Positions 45,181 through 56,130 of a stretch of DNA of 64,000 nucleotides are shown here, piece by piece. The translations under genes and the position numbers were made by a program. The notes beneath the pieces were generated by a model, which made no database searches, was not told the DNA's origin, and saw only the letters and a program-made list of their open reading frames with translations. This DNA comes from Pleurodeles waltl (Eukaryota > Chordata > Amphibia > Caudata > Salamandridae): NCBI RefSeq assembly GCF_031143425.1, contig NC_090451.1, positions 661,134,575-661,198,574 of the forward strand. The letters run 5' to 3'. Each line of letters begins with the position of its first letter. Position 1 is the first letter of the stretch.

Positions 45181-47960
45181 TGGCTAGCCGTAGGATGACC
45201 GCTCAGCAGGTTGTTGGTGTGCTTTTTGAGTCGTCTTCTGACCATGTTTATGAGACTGACTCTGCATCTGAGGCAGAGGAGGAAGTGCAAGATTCTGGAA
45301 GTGAATTTTCTGTCAGAGAGGAATCATCATCTGATGATGAAACCACTCTCAGTGCTGATGAATGGCCTGTTTAAGAGGACACTGATGTGCAAATGGTGCA
45401 GGAGCCAGTGGCTGAAAGACTTTCCATTGGAAGACCTGACACGTGGGTTGCACCAAACATGGAGCAGCCACAGTTGCCTGCGTTTACTGGTTTCCCAGGG
45501 TGTCGAGTTAATACGGAAAACTTTTTGCCCGTCAACATTTTGAGTTGTTTATGGACAATATATTTTTGGAAGAGATTGTTGAGCAGACTAATTTGTATGC
45601 AGAGCAGTATTTGAGGGACAACGCTGCCAGACTTAGGCCACACTCTACAGCTAGCCGGTGGATTCCCACAAATCTGGAAGAGTTGAAAAAGTTCTTGGGT
45701 TTAACTTTTTTGACGGGGCTGATAAGGAAGCCATCATTGCCTTCATATTGATCTACTAGTCCCTTGATAGCAACTGCTATATTTCCTGCCATCATGAGTC
45801 ATAACCTGTATCAGCTTCTTCTTTTGTAGTGTGGTCATTTTTATGTATCCTTTGCGCGTTTGCTTCAGGCGTTAGGCCTTTGTGCACCTTGCCCTGGATG
45901 TATTTTATTCCTTTGCTCGCAGCATCGGTCCTCTGTGCACTTTGCTCTAAATGCATTTTATTCAGCTTCGTACTGGTATTATTCAAATAGACAGTTCTAC
46001 GGTCTACTTTTATTTTGTATATCACACTGTTTAGCCTACTTCAGCACTGGAGTTCTCAATAACACATTCTTCCTCACTCTGTGCTTCAGTCTGGTACATT
46101 GCCGATAGACGTGGTAGGAGTTTAGTCTTTGGGTTGCAGCTTGCGTAGGGATGTTTTGTTACCACATCGACATGTTAGTTATAAAAACACTTCCTTGTCC
46201 TAATACACATAAGAGGGGGATTACGACCAGGGAACCACAACTAGACGCTGACTGCCCTATTGCAGATGCTGATGCCGATCACAGGCCTTTGCTCAGATAT
46301 GAGGGTTGATGTCTTCCCAGGGAATCTGAAAGGCAAGCTTAGAGCTTAACATGCTGTGCTCGAAATAGAAGTTACTTAGAGAGAACGTAACCTATTAACA
46401 CTATGATAGCGTTATTCTTATGTTTCACTCTCCTCATGACTATTTCAATCCTACTGTGTTGTATGGTTCTGGTTGTTGCGGCTCACGCCTTATTATCTAA
46501 AATGCAGTCGTTTTATTAAAAACAATCTATAAAACATAAACTTCCTTTGTCATTTGTATATGAGATCATACTGTAAATGAGAGAGCTGGTTAGGATCGGA
46601 ATGACCACGACTTCCCTGAGAAGTTCTAAAGATGTCATGCGCTTGGCTGCCCAATCATCCCCTTCCCCTTGGAAGAGATGAGGCACTGCTAGTTAGCCGG
46701 AGCAAAACCGGATTGAAGGTGACAGAGGTCCTTCTTAGTGGGTCAGACTCAGTCCCCCACAACAGGAACGACCCTGCTACCTAGAAATCCAGTAGTCTAA
46801 TTTAGGATAATGAGAGCCAACGCAACACTTTGGATGTTGCATTTTGTAGATAATGCTTTAGCCTTGCCACGAGATCACCCTGATTCTGACCGTCTTTTTA
46901 AGATTAGACCTGTCCTTGATCATTTGATAGATCGTTTTTCAAAGATCTATGTTCCAGACAAAGAAATATCTGTAGATGAGTCTTTGGTCCTGTTCAAGGG
47001 TCGTTTGGTTTTTAGGCAGTACATTCCTAGCAAGAGGGCACGGTATGGAATTAAGTTGTATATGCTGTCTGAAAGTAGTACAGGATATGTTTATAATTTC
47101 TGGGTCTACACTGGTAGGGATTCCAATATTGACCCCCTTGGTTGTCCGCCCACTTTTGGAGTTAGTGAGAAAATTGTGTAGGAACTTAGTAGACGACTAT
47201 TTAACAAAGGTCACCATTTATATGTAGATAACTTCTACACTGGAGTTCAGTTGTTCAAGGAGTTGTTCAGAGTGGACACTGTTGCTTGCGGCACAATCAG
47301 CTCTAATCGGAAAGGCTATCCAAGAGAGCTTGTCTGAAAAAACTTGAGAAGGGACAGTGCAGTGCCTTGCGGAATGATGAGCTGCTAGCTTTGAAATTCG
47401 TAGACAGGAGGGATATGTACATGCTAACTACCATCTATGATGAGAGTACTTCATCTGTGGCTGTTTTGGGTCAAGTTGCTGAATTGCGCAAACCTGTGTG
47501 CATTTTAGACTATAATAAGCACATGGGTGGTGTTGATAGAGTAGATCAGAGGTTGGAACCTTACACTGCTGCTCGTAAGTCTTATATTTTGTATAAGAAA
47601 TTAGCAGTTCACCTATTCCACTTGGCAACTTTTAATGCTTTTGTTGTGTTCAAGGATAGTTCTCCAGAGTCAAGGATGACATTTGTGAAATTTCAGGAGT
47701 CTATCATAGCGAACCTTGTTGTGCTGGCACAGGCAAGAGTTCCTAGAGAGGCAGTGGTGGAGGATGTGGATAGATTGAAAGATCGTCACTTTGCTGAGCA
47801 CATTCCTCCCACTGCCAAAAAAAAACTTTCCTGCTAAGAGATGTAGAGTCTGTGCTCGAAGAGGTATCAGGAAGGAGACTATGATGTACTGCCCTGATTG
47901 TCCTTCAAAGCCTGGGCTGTGTGTGGGTGGCTGATTCAGGAGCTACCAAACACAGAAGAA
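45181..47960 (+). pseudogene. piggyBac transposase, interrupted by a solo LTR
   Basis: The acidic N-terminus (MASRRMTAQQVVGVLFE, 45181-45374) is followed, after a stop, by the N-terminal transposase domain (about 45540-45750, RWIPTNLEELKKFLGLTF). The DDE domain resumes after the LTR at 46832. It has LHFVDNALALPRDHP, ISVDESLVLFKGRL (first catalytic Asp), YVDNFYTGVQLF (second Asp, about 47220) and NKHMGGVDRVDQ (third Asp, about 47525). A C-terminal Cys-rich zinc domain (CRVCARRG, YCPDCPS) follows at about 47840-47940. In-frame stops include 45368, 45750, 47179 and 47334. All three catalytic Asp are still readable. Confidence 0.88.
45825..46827. mobile_element. Solo LTR (1,003 bp) inside the transposase, CTTT TSD
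   Basis: Begins TGTAGTGTGGTCATT and ends GCCAACGCAACA. CTTT flanks it at 45821-45824 and 46828-46831. TG...CA ends with a 4-bp duplication fit a retrovirus-like LTR. Removing it with one CTTT restores the transposase frame exactly. No internal genes, so it is a solo LTR. Family unknown. Confidence 0.8.
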
Positions 47961-48129
47961 ATATTAGGAAATTCCGTGAGCGTAAACCGCTGTTTTATAG
48001 TTTTATATGTTCAGTTTCACAGTTAGCATTGCTGTCATGTATTCAGTTAGAGCTTTTGTGTTTGTAGTTTTGTACTTATTTATAATTAGTGGTTTCTTTG
48101 TTGTTTAAAAACAAAAAAAAGTGATGGCG

Positions 48130-48300
48130 GTGAACGTGAGGTGGCGCTTGGCTGGCAGTGTGCGTGGGGTGGCGCTTCGCTGGCGTGTGCGTGGGGTGGC
48201 GCTTGGCTGGCAGTGTGCGTGGGATGGCGCTTGGCTGCCGGGGTGAGTGGGGTGGCGCTCGGCTGGCGGTGTACGTGGGGTGGCGCTTGACTGGCAGTGC
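48130..48300 (+). repeat. ~28-bp minisatellite, about 6 units
   Basis: Repeats of GTGGGGTGGCGCTTGGCTGGC with small changes, in the 3' non-coding part of piggyBac. The overlapping ORFs on both strands are repeat artefacts. Confidence 0.75.
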
Positions 48301-48959
48301 CAGCCAAACGCCAGTCCACACACTCGTCAGCTGGTGTTATTGCTGTATCAGGCATTTGGGCGTATGAAAGTGATGGGCCCTTGAGTGGCGCTGTCTGTCG
48401 ATGTGAGTGTTGTAATGTGCTGAGCCCGTGGCTGGCGGCGTGAACGGTCTTGTGCATGTCATGTATAGAAGGTGTGTGAATGGACTGTAACGCGGTTGGT
48501 ACCTTGTCGTAGCTTTACAGCTCACGAGCTGTGAGTCATTGGTTCAGTTTTTTGGCCTTTCAGTTATTAACAGTGCATTTCATTTTTGTGAAATCTCTTG
48601 TTAATAAAATTTGATCCACTGAACCATCACTCACCCTCGTGCCAAATCCAACCAGTATGTGTGGTAAAAATTACAAAACTTGCCCCACTGTAATAAGGCG
48701 TCGCAGCGCACCTGTGACACACTAGGTGTCTCGGGTGGAACCCTGATGATGAAGCATGCCACCAACTTGGTTGGTGGGTGAGGGGTCTTTTTAACATAAC
48801 CAAAGTGCGTTTCTTTTCACAATTTTAGTGTTTGGAACAACACATAAGTAGGTGGACACATCAAACTGATCTATTGTAAAACTACCTGTGTTTGGGTGGG
48901 GGAGGTACCTAAGTTTTTGGTCCCGGGTGCGGCCTTCATCTACAGAAACCTACAAAACC

Positions 48960-50470
48960 CAGAAATTTGTATCTCCTCTCAGATTCCAGAACTTTCTGTC
49001 ACCGAAATGAGAGGAAAAAGTGTTGTTTTGGCCAAATTATGAGGTTTGCAAAGGATTCTGGGTAACAGATCCTTGTCAGAGCCCCACAAGTCACCCCATC
49101 TTGGATTTCCCTAGGTGTCTAGTTTTCAAAAATGCGCAGGTTTCCTAGGTTTCCCCAGGTGCCGGCTGAGCTAGAGGCCGAAATCCACAGTTAGGCACTT
49201 TGTAAAAAACAGCTCTGTTTTCTTTGTGAAAATGTGATGTGTCCATGTTGTGTTTTGAGGCATTTCCTTTCACGGGCGCTAGGCCTACCCACACAAGTGA
49301 GGTACCATTTTTATCGGAAGACTTGGGGGAATGCTGGGTGGAAGGAAATTTGTGGCTCCTCTCGGATTCCAGAACATTCGTCACCAAAATGAGAGGTAAA
49401 GTGTTTTTTGCCCAAATTTTGAGGTTTGCCAAGGATTCTGGGTAACAGAACCTTGTCAGAGCCCCACAAGTCACCCCATCTTGGATTCCCCTAGGTGTCT
49501 AGTTTTAAAAAATGCGCAGGTTTCATAGGTTTCCCCAGGTGCCGGCTGAGCTAGAGGCCGAAATCCACAGCTAGGCACTTTTTGTAAAAAAACAGCTCTG
49601 TTTTCTTTGTGAAAATGTGATGTGTCCATGTTGTGTTTTGAGGCATTTCCTTTCGCGGGCGCTAGGCCTACCCACACAAGGGAGGTACCATTTTTATCGG
49701 AAGCCTTGGGGGAACGCTGGGTGGAAGGAAATTTGTGGCTCCTCTCGGATTCCAGAACATTCTGTCACCGAAATGAGAGAAAAAAGTGTTTTGGGGCCAA
49801 ATTTGTAGGTTTACAAAGGATTCTGGGTAACAGAACCTGCTCAGAGCCCCCAAAGTCACCCCATCTTGGATTTTCCTAGGTGTCTAAATTTCAGAAATGC
49901 GCAGGTTTGCTAGGTTTCTCCAGGTGCCGGCTGAGCTAGAGGCCAAAATCCACAGCGAGGCACTTAGCAACAAAGAGCTCTGTTTTCTTTGAGAAAATGT
50001 GATGTGTCCACGTTTTGTTTTGGGGCATTTCCTTTTGCGGCATTAGGCCTACCCACACAAGTGATGTACCATTTTTATCGGGAGACTTTGGGGAACGCTG
50101 GGTGGAAGGAAATTTGTGGCTCCTCTCAGATTCCAGAACTTTCTGTCACAGAAATGAGAGGAAAAAGTGTTGTTTTGGCCAAATTATGAGGTTTGCAAAG
50201 GATTCTGGGTAACAGAACCTTGCCAGAGCCCCACAAGTCACCCCATCTTTGATTCCCCTAGGTGTCTAGTTTTCAAAAATGTGCAGATTTGCTAGGCTTC
50301 CCTAGGTGCCGGCTGAGCTAGAGACCAAAATCTACAGGTAGGCACTTTCCAAAAAACATGTCAGATTTCAATGTAAAAATGTGATGTGTCCAGTTTGTGC
50401 TTCCTGTTGCGAGCAGTAGGCCTAACCACACAAGTGAGGTACCATTTTTATAGGGAGACTTGGAGGAACA
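48960..50470 (+). repeat. 381-bp tandem repeat, about 4 units, in piggyBac
   Basis: GGATTCTGGGTAACAGA recurs at about 49053, 49433, 49817 and 50197, giving spacings of 380-384 bp. Each unit carries CACCCCATCTTGGATT, GGTGCCGGCTGAGCTAGAG and GCTAGGCCTACCCACACAAG-like blocks. Units have diverged modestly; the last is degenerate. The short ORFs here are repeated shadows. Confidence 0.85.
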
Positions 50471-51543
50471 CAGAATAGCAAAACAAGTGTTATTGCCCCT
50501 TGTCTTTCTTTATATTTTTCCCTTCCAAATGTAAGACAGTGTGTAAACAAGGCGTCTATTTGAGAAATGCCCAGTAATTCACATGGTAGTATGGGCACCA
50601 CGGAATTCAGAGATGTGCAAATAACCACTGCTTCTCAAAACCTTATCTTGTGCCCATTTTGGAAATACAAAGGTTTTCTTGATACCTATTTTTAACTTTT
50701 TATATTTCAGCAAATGAATTGCTATATACCTGGTATAAAATGAAAACCCATTGCAAGGTGCAGCTCAATTATTGGCTCTGGGTACCTAGGGTTCTTTGAG
50801 AACCTACAAGCCCTATATATCTCAGCAACGAGAAGAGTCCAGCAGACGTAATGGCATACTGCTTTCAAAAATCTGACATCACAGGAAAAAGTTACAGAGC
50901 AAAACATGGAGAAAAATGGCTGTTTTTTTTACCTCAATTTCAATATTCTTTTATTTCAGCTGTTGTTTTCTGTAGGAAACACTTGTAGGATCTACACGAA
51001 TGACCCCTTGCTCAATTCAGAATTTTGTCTGCTTTTCAGAAATGTTTAGCTTTCAGGGACCCAGCATTGGTTTCTCACCCATTTCTGTCACTAACTGGAA
51101 GGAGGCTGAAAGCACAAAAATTAGTAAAAATGGGGTATGTTCCAGTAAAATGTCAAAATTGTGTTGGAAAATTGGGTTTTCTAATTCAACTCTGCCTGTT
51201 CCTGAAAGCTTGGAAGATAGTGATTTTACTACTAAAAACCCTTTGTTGATGCAATTTTCAGGGAATAAAACACAAGCCTTCTTCTGTAGCCCTTTTCCCC
51301 CATTTAAAAAAACAAAAAAAATGAAATTCTTGTTGTATTTTGGCTAATTTCTTGGTCTCCTTCAGGGCAACTCACAAAGTCTGGGTACCTCAAGAATCCC
51401 TAGGATGTTGAGAAAAAAGGACGCAAATTTGGCATGGTTAACTTATGTGAAGAAAAAGTTATGAGGGCCTAAGTGCGAACTACCACAAAGAGCCAAAAAA
51501 GGACTTGGCATCTGAGGGGGGAAAAGGCCTGGCAGCGAAGGGG
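50471..51543. other. 3' non-coding part of piggyBac
   Basis: AT-rich with no recognised gene. Two overlapping ORFs near 51000-51347 lack a domain. Ends in the inverted terminus GGCAGCGAAGGGG before TTAA. Confidence 0.55.
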
Positions 51544-51854
51544 TTAAAAAGCCTTGGTGCTACATGTGTAAAAACAAAGGCAATAGGGCAGGAGACAGCT
51601 CCTTTCCTAAAAAAGGCAGCAAGCCCGCCACCACCACTTGTAACAACACTTCTACTCCTAATGCCCCTAGCAATAGCAGCAGTAGTGATGGTACTGACAC
51701 TAGGAGTAACCTGTCCAAAAGTGTAGCTGGGCTCACCTTGGGGACTGTAGTGGGATCTGGGCTAGTCAGGGAGACTACTGAGGTTGTGTTGGTGTCTGAT
51801 GTGGGAACTGACTTTGCTACCCTAGCTGCCTGTCCCCTTAACATGGATAAGTAG

Positions 51855-52015
51855 AGGCTAAGTTACAGAAAAACTCAAGGGTCCAGACGGAAGAATTCCT
51901 GTAAGAAATGCCGCTTTATAAGACTGTGGGAACTTTTCACCGGAGGGCCTGGGCCCCAACCCTCCTAAAGTAAAGATACTGTACTAAAAGTTAGTGAGAT
52001 CCCACTTAAACAATG
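51855..52015 (+). other. Post-gag remnant of Gypsy element
   Basis: Follows the gag stop at 51852-51854; no protease or RT motif is seen before the sequence changes at about 52015. Confidence 0.4.
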
Positions 52016-52037
52016 TCAAAATACGAGTTCATCAAGT

Positions 52038-52205
52038 TGTTTATTTGTGAAATGAAATGCTGTAGAGTAAACACATGAGTCGTAGTATAGTCTTGGATTC
52101 AAAGTTCATTGAAGTATCAGCCTTTGTCTGTGAAATAAAAGGCTGTAGAATAAACACTCGAATCATAGTATAGTCTTTGATTCAAAATTCATTGAAAAGT
52201 CAGCC
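52038..52205 (-). repeat. ~83-bp direct repeat, 2 units, at Penelope 3' end
   Basis: AGTATAGTCTTGGATTCAAA (52084) recurs as AGTATAGTCTTTGATTCAAA (52167), each within a longer similar block containing GCTGTAGARTAAACAC. The unit nearest the coding region ends in the hammerhead-like motif. Confidence 0.75.
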
Positions 52206-52256
52206 GACACGTGTTTCGCCCTTAGTTGCATGTACGCCAGGGCTTTTTCAAGGCTG
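52201..52256 (-). ncRNA. Degenerate hammerhead-ribozyme-like motif
   Basis: On the minus strand, stem I is CAGCC/GGCTG and the core strand reads TTGAAAA where CUGANGA is expected. Stem II is GCCCT/AGGGC with a 16-nt loop. Then comes GAAA and a minimal stem III (ACAC/GTGT, no loop), with GTC as the cleavage triplet before GGCTG. Short stem III hammerheads are known in Penelope-like elements and newt satellite DNA. The two core changes (C3 to U, G8 to A) would keep the C3-G8 pairing as U-A but should weaken catalysis. Confidence 0.6.
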
Positions 52257-53223
52257 TAAAAAATATACATTCAAAAGTATAATGAAATACTGAGTAGAGC
52301 GAGTATGATCAACGGTGCTACCAAAAAACGTGAGTAGTGTAGATACATACTGAAAACCCCAAAGAAAAGTCTCACCTTTAGTACTCCCCATATAGTGGAG
52401 AAAAAGTACTAATAGCTCATAATAGAATTCAGAGACTAGAGAAGCCCTCTTCTTCAATTTTATTTGTCTGAAAAAAGTAGAAAAATTGAAAAAATGTGCA
52501 TTATAGGTAAATATATTGACACCGTGGTTTAAACTAGAGATGGATTCTTTTAGAAGAAGTAAATTAAGAGTATGAATACTATGCCTTTCAAAGAAAAATA
52601 CATGCTGACACACTCATCATTTTTCAGTAAAGAGGTAGGAGTAATGTCAAAATATAGCATAGAAAGATGTAGATAAAGAGAAATAAGTAGAACTAGTTCC
52701 AAAAGAATTATTTTGCATACCAAATCATATGAGATGGAAAAATCCTCTGTTACAAATACCACAAGTGTCGATGATAATCTGGGTACAAAGGTGTATATAA
52801 CATTTTTAGAAAAAATGCTGCCCCACATAGCATTTGAATAAGCATTGAGTCATACAAACACTAGGACAATAATAATGCACATAATCAGTACAACTAAAGT
52901 TAGTACAACGTCAGGAGACTATATGTTTGTAGAAGAATACTTGAAAGCCAGCGAGAACCGCAGTGAAATTTGAATTTAACAGGCGGGGGGAGAGAAAGAA
53001 AGGACGATAAAAAGCTTGGAGCGCTCTGCTCCTTAAAGTATAAGTTAATGCAACAGAGCGGCCATCTATCGTAAATAGCGGGCTATCTTAGTTGAAGGAC
53101 ATACTTGCCAAAAATACTCCGTTAAAATGGACATTATTTCAATTCTGGAAGAAAAGTGAGCAAATTCGGCACAATATTCTTACCGAACTATGAGCTGGAA
53201 GATTCCTGACAGCGCGTCCCGTG

Positions 53224-53388
53224 GTAAATCGTTGGGGCGCGAAGGCAGGTTCCATGTTAAATAGCTGTAGTCCTTCCTCTGGGCACCGTTACGGAAACAG
53301 AGGAAGGACTAAAGAATCGTAAGTATCGTCTGAAAAAGTGCCACCATACTTGAAGGCAGGAATTGGCATACAGCACAAGCCTTGGAGA
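53224..53388 (+). repeat. Penelope inverted repeat, left arm (165 bp)
   Basis: Nearly exact reverse complement of 56124-56288, including the AGTCCTTCCTCTG ... CAGAGGAAGGACT hairpin (53267-53310). Lies about 430 bp downstream of the end of the GIY-YIG ORF. Confidence 0.88.
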
Positions 53389-53820
53389 GGGAGACCAAGA
53401 TAAAATAAGATTGGGCAAGTAAAGGAAACGTGAAGAAAGAAAAAAAGGAAGAGAAGAAAATGGAAGGTGAAAATGGAAGAGGTGGAGAGAAAAATACTCA
53501 CAAACCATATTTCTTGAAAGTAAGGCTATAGCACTATCAAACAGGAAGGTAGAATGATCTAGAGAAACACGAGCCAAACTAAGGTAGAAAGTAAATCAAG
53601 CGAACATATAGGAGACCAACAGGGCAAGAATCACACAAATAGAAACCTGCCAATAAACAGTTACAGTAAATCATACACATCTAATGTGTGGACACCTACA
53701 GGAATCTAGTAATCATTTAAACAAAAGAGAGAAAAAGGAGAAAAAAAAAGTTGCTGAAGAGAGACAAAAGTATCTATACACGCGTAACAGGACACTAAGT
53801 TACTTTATCGGTCCTACAGA
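53389..53820. other. Penelope 3' non-coding segment
   Basis: Purine-rich on the plus strand, no recognisable gene; the ORF at 53577-53257 is a low-complexity artefact overlapping the inverted repeat. Confidence 0.5.
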
Positions 53821-56130
53821 TTATAAGAGCCAATAGTGCCATTCATGGTCCTGGTTTAGTCCTTGATATACTGTGTTGTGATGAATAATTATTAGACTTT
53901 CTTCCTGGCGTAGGCGTAGATGTAAATTGCCCCCCCTGGGGGTCATTGTAATTCGTTTGAGACCACAGAAGGTAAATTTTCGTTCATGGGAATGAAATGT
54001 TTTGTAATGTTCCACAAGAGGTGCCTTGGATTCCAGTTTAAGAATGTTACGGTAATGTTCTTGAATACGAATTTTTAAGGGTCGAATAGTACTGCCTATG
54101 TAAACTTTTTGACAAGGACACCATATTGCGTATATCACATTGGTACTCTCACAGTTGATAAAATCTTTAAGCCCAAATTCTTTGTCATTAAGTGTGATAG
54201 TCATGGATTTGTTGAGCCCAAGTTTACACACAGAGCATTTAGTACAGGTAAATAACCCCTTAGGTTGTGGAAAGAATGATCCAAAAGGTTTTGGTTGGAA
54301 AAAGGATGGGCAAAGTTTATCCCTGAGGTTCGGGGCTCGACGAAACCCAATTTGTGGGTAAGAGGTAATATTTTCCTGAATGGAAGGATTACTTTGAAGT
54401 ATGTACCAGTGTTTTTGCAAGTATCTTCGAATAGAACAATGACCATTGTGAAATTGAGTAATCAGGCGGATGGTTGGATCCTTTTTGTGCCGGTGTGAGT
54501 TATTGATCATTTTGTTCCGATCCAATATGCCTACCTCTTCTTTAGAATGGTTGAGGGACATTTGATTGTATCCCCTGGCCTTCAGTCTCTCAGTGATCTG
54601 TGAGGAAAATTAAGTGTAGTCACTGGGATTAGTGCAGTTTATTTTGGCACGTCTGTACTCTCCTTGTGGAATGTTTCTAATTATACTTGGTGGGTGACAA
54701 CTAGTCGCATGTAGTATTGAATTTGCCGCTGTCTGTTTCCTAAAAAATTTGGTCTGTAGTTTATCATTTTCAATGTAAATAAGGAGATCTAGATATTCCA
54801 CTTGCACATCTGAAATGTGAAATTTAATATCTATGTCCCATCTGTTGGTTACTAGGGACTGTAAAAATTCGGTCAAGAGAGCCTTTTGTCCTTGCCAAAT
54901 CAGGAGTATATCATCAATATATCTTCCCCAGAAGATAATATTCTGGGAAAAATTTTCATTCCTGTCACTCCACAACCATTCTCTTTCTACTACCCCCATC
55001 ACAATGCATGCATATGGCGGTGCAAAATTTGCCCCCATTGCCGTCCCTTGTAGTTGCAGGTAGAAGTTACCATCAAAGAGAAAATAGTTATTTTCCAAAC
55101 AGAACTGTAGCATGTCCAAAATCATGAGGTTGTGTGTGGCGAATGCCACTGATTTTGTCGACAAGATTTTCTTGACTGCTTCTAGACCATCCTGGTGTTT
55201 GATGGAGGTGTAAAGACTTACTAAATCGATAGTAACGAGAAGGTAATCAGGTTGCCAATCAAGGTTTTGAAGTTTTTGAATTATGTCTTTGGTGTCTCGT
55301 ACAAAAGATGGCAAATCTGTCATAAAAGGTTGAAGAACATGGTCAATGAGAGTCCCTAGTTTGGAACATATTGAGTTTACACCAGATATGATTGGCCTAC
55401 CTTTGGGTGGAAAGTCTTGTTTGTGGATTTTCGGTAGGAGGTACAGAGTGGGGATGGTAGGATGAGATAAAAATAACACAGATTTCTCTTTGTGAGATAT
55501 CACTTGTCGGGAGAGCCAGTGATCAAGGAGGACAGATAATTTGTGTTGTATTTGCACTGTAGGATTAGAGGTGAGGCGTTTGTAGCAATTAGGATTATGT
55601 AGTTGTCGATAGGCCTCCTTAAGGTAATCACTAGTGTTAAGAATAACAATATTGCCTCCCTTATCAGCTTCCTTGATGATGATGTTAGGGTTGCTGCGTA
55701 ATTTCACTAAAGCTGTTAATTGTTGATGGTTAAAATTAGATGGAAGATATTTGCGCTTATGACAATATCTTTTGTATTCTTTGTCAAGGTCTCTTAGAAC
55801 TGCAGTGGAGAAAAGATCGATACAATTGCCTGCTGGAAGGACAGGAGTAAAAGTAGATTTAGGCCGAAGATTTGAGGGGTGATATTGATTGATGTTTAAT
55901 TCTAAGTCTTGGGCTAGTGCAGAGAGTGAGAGGTCTGAATCGGAGGTGTTAGACAAGTTATACAGAAGTTGTATGTCTTCAAGATCCTGAACCGAAATGT
56001 CACTAGAGTTAGAAATGGATGATGGGGATGATAGAGTTGGTAATACAGAGGAGGAAGAAGGAAGAGTGGAAAAGAATGATTTGAGTTTGAGTTGACGAAT
56101 GAATTTAAAGAAATAAATTTTAGTCTCCAA
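53821..56130 (-). pseudogene. Penelope RT-GIY-YIG polyprotein with one in-frame stop
   Basis: RT region: IIIKEADKGGNIVI (about residue 150), LPKIHKQ and GRPIISG, TIDLVSLYTSI, LQGTAMGANFAPPYA and the catalytic YIDDILLIW (about residue 400). After the TAA at 54610-54612 the same frame continues for 16 codons to a Met at 54561 and on to 53821. This second part has paired cysteines (FTCTKCSVCK), then the GIY-YIG nuclease with VIYAIWCPCQKVYIGST, the Arg of RPLKIRIQEH, and LVEHYKTFHSHE. The single stop is the only interruption in about 2.3 kb, so this is a young or nearly intact copy. RT primes at a nick; GIY-YIG makes the cut. Confidence 0.9.

Larger units (their letters stand above)
43962..51547 (+). 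mobile_element. piggyBac-superfamily DNA transposon, ~7.58 kb, TTAA TSD
   Basis: TTAA at 43962-43965 and 51544-51547 flank the element. Ends are CCCCTTGTACGCC and, inverted, CCCCTTCGCTGCC. It encodes a piggyBac transposase (45181 to about 47960) and lands inside the Gypsy gag. The transposase has stops and an LTR insertion, so it is dead. Long non-coding flanks hold a subterminal palindrome (43979-44044), a 182-bp direct repeat with a G run (44342-44700), a 28-bp minisatellite (48130-48300) and a 381-bp tandem repeat (48960-50470). Confidence 0.92.
42689..51854 (+). pseudogene. Gypsy gag, split by piggyBac
   Basis: ATG at 42689 reads MSSVEPNSQTPDS, then LTFQELREMCASRKLK, with a stop after about 50 codons. 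Further gag-like sequence with stops runs to 43961: an acidic E-rich block, then PPYKVGDDIYKWF at about 43330. Beyond the insert the frame continues from 51548 with a zinc-knuckle start (CYMCKNKGN), a Ser/Asn-rich linker and the end at 51854. Removing the insert and one TTAA restores the reading frame across the junction, so gag predates the piggyBac. The short ORF at 43518-43736 is part of this region. Confidence 0.72.
40654..52015 (+). mobile_element. Ty3/Gypsy-like LTR retrotransposon, nested and 3'-truncated
   Basis: 5' LTR (40654-42305), leader with a MITE, and gag from 42689, interrupted by a 7.6-kb piggyBac element (43962-51547). Gag then resumes through its zinc knuckle to 51854, with a short post-gag stretch to about 52015. 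RT, integrase and 3' LTR are absent; a Penelope-like element begins at the break. Without the piggyBac insert about 3.8 kb of the retrotransposon remains. Gag has several in-frame stops, so it was dead or ageing. Confidence 0.8.

Noticed and set aside
45387..45643. Minus-strand ORFs opposite the transposase
   Set aside because: Antisense shadows of the piggyBac transposase N-terminal domain.
49145..50212. Recurring ORFs with near-identical peptides
   Set aside because: Products of the 381-bp tandem repeat; frames differ between units and contain stops.
43962..51547. Virus-transposon fusion (a large piggyBac carrying a viral genome)
   Set aside because: The 7.6-kb element is large, but its extra length is tandem repeats, an LTR and non-coding flanks; no viral replication or capsid genes seen.
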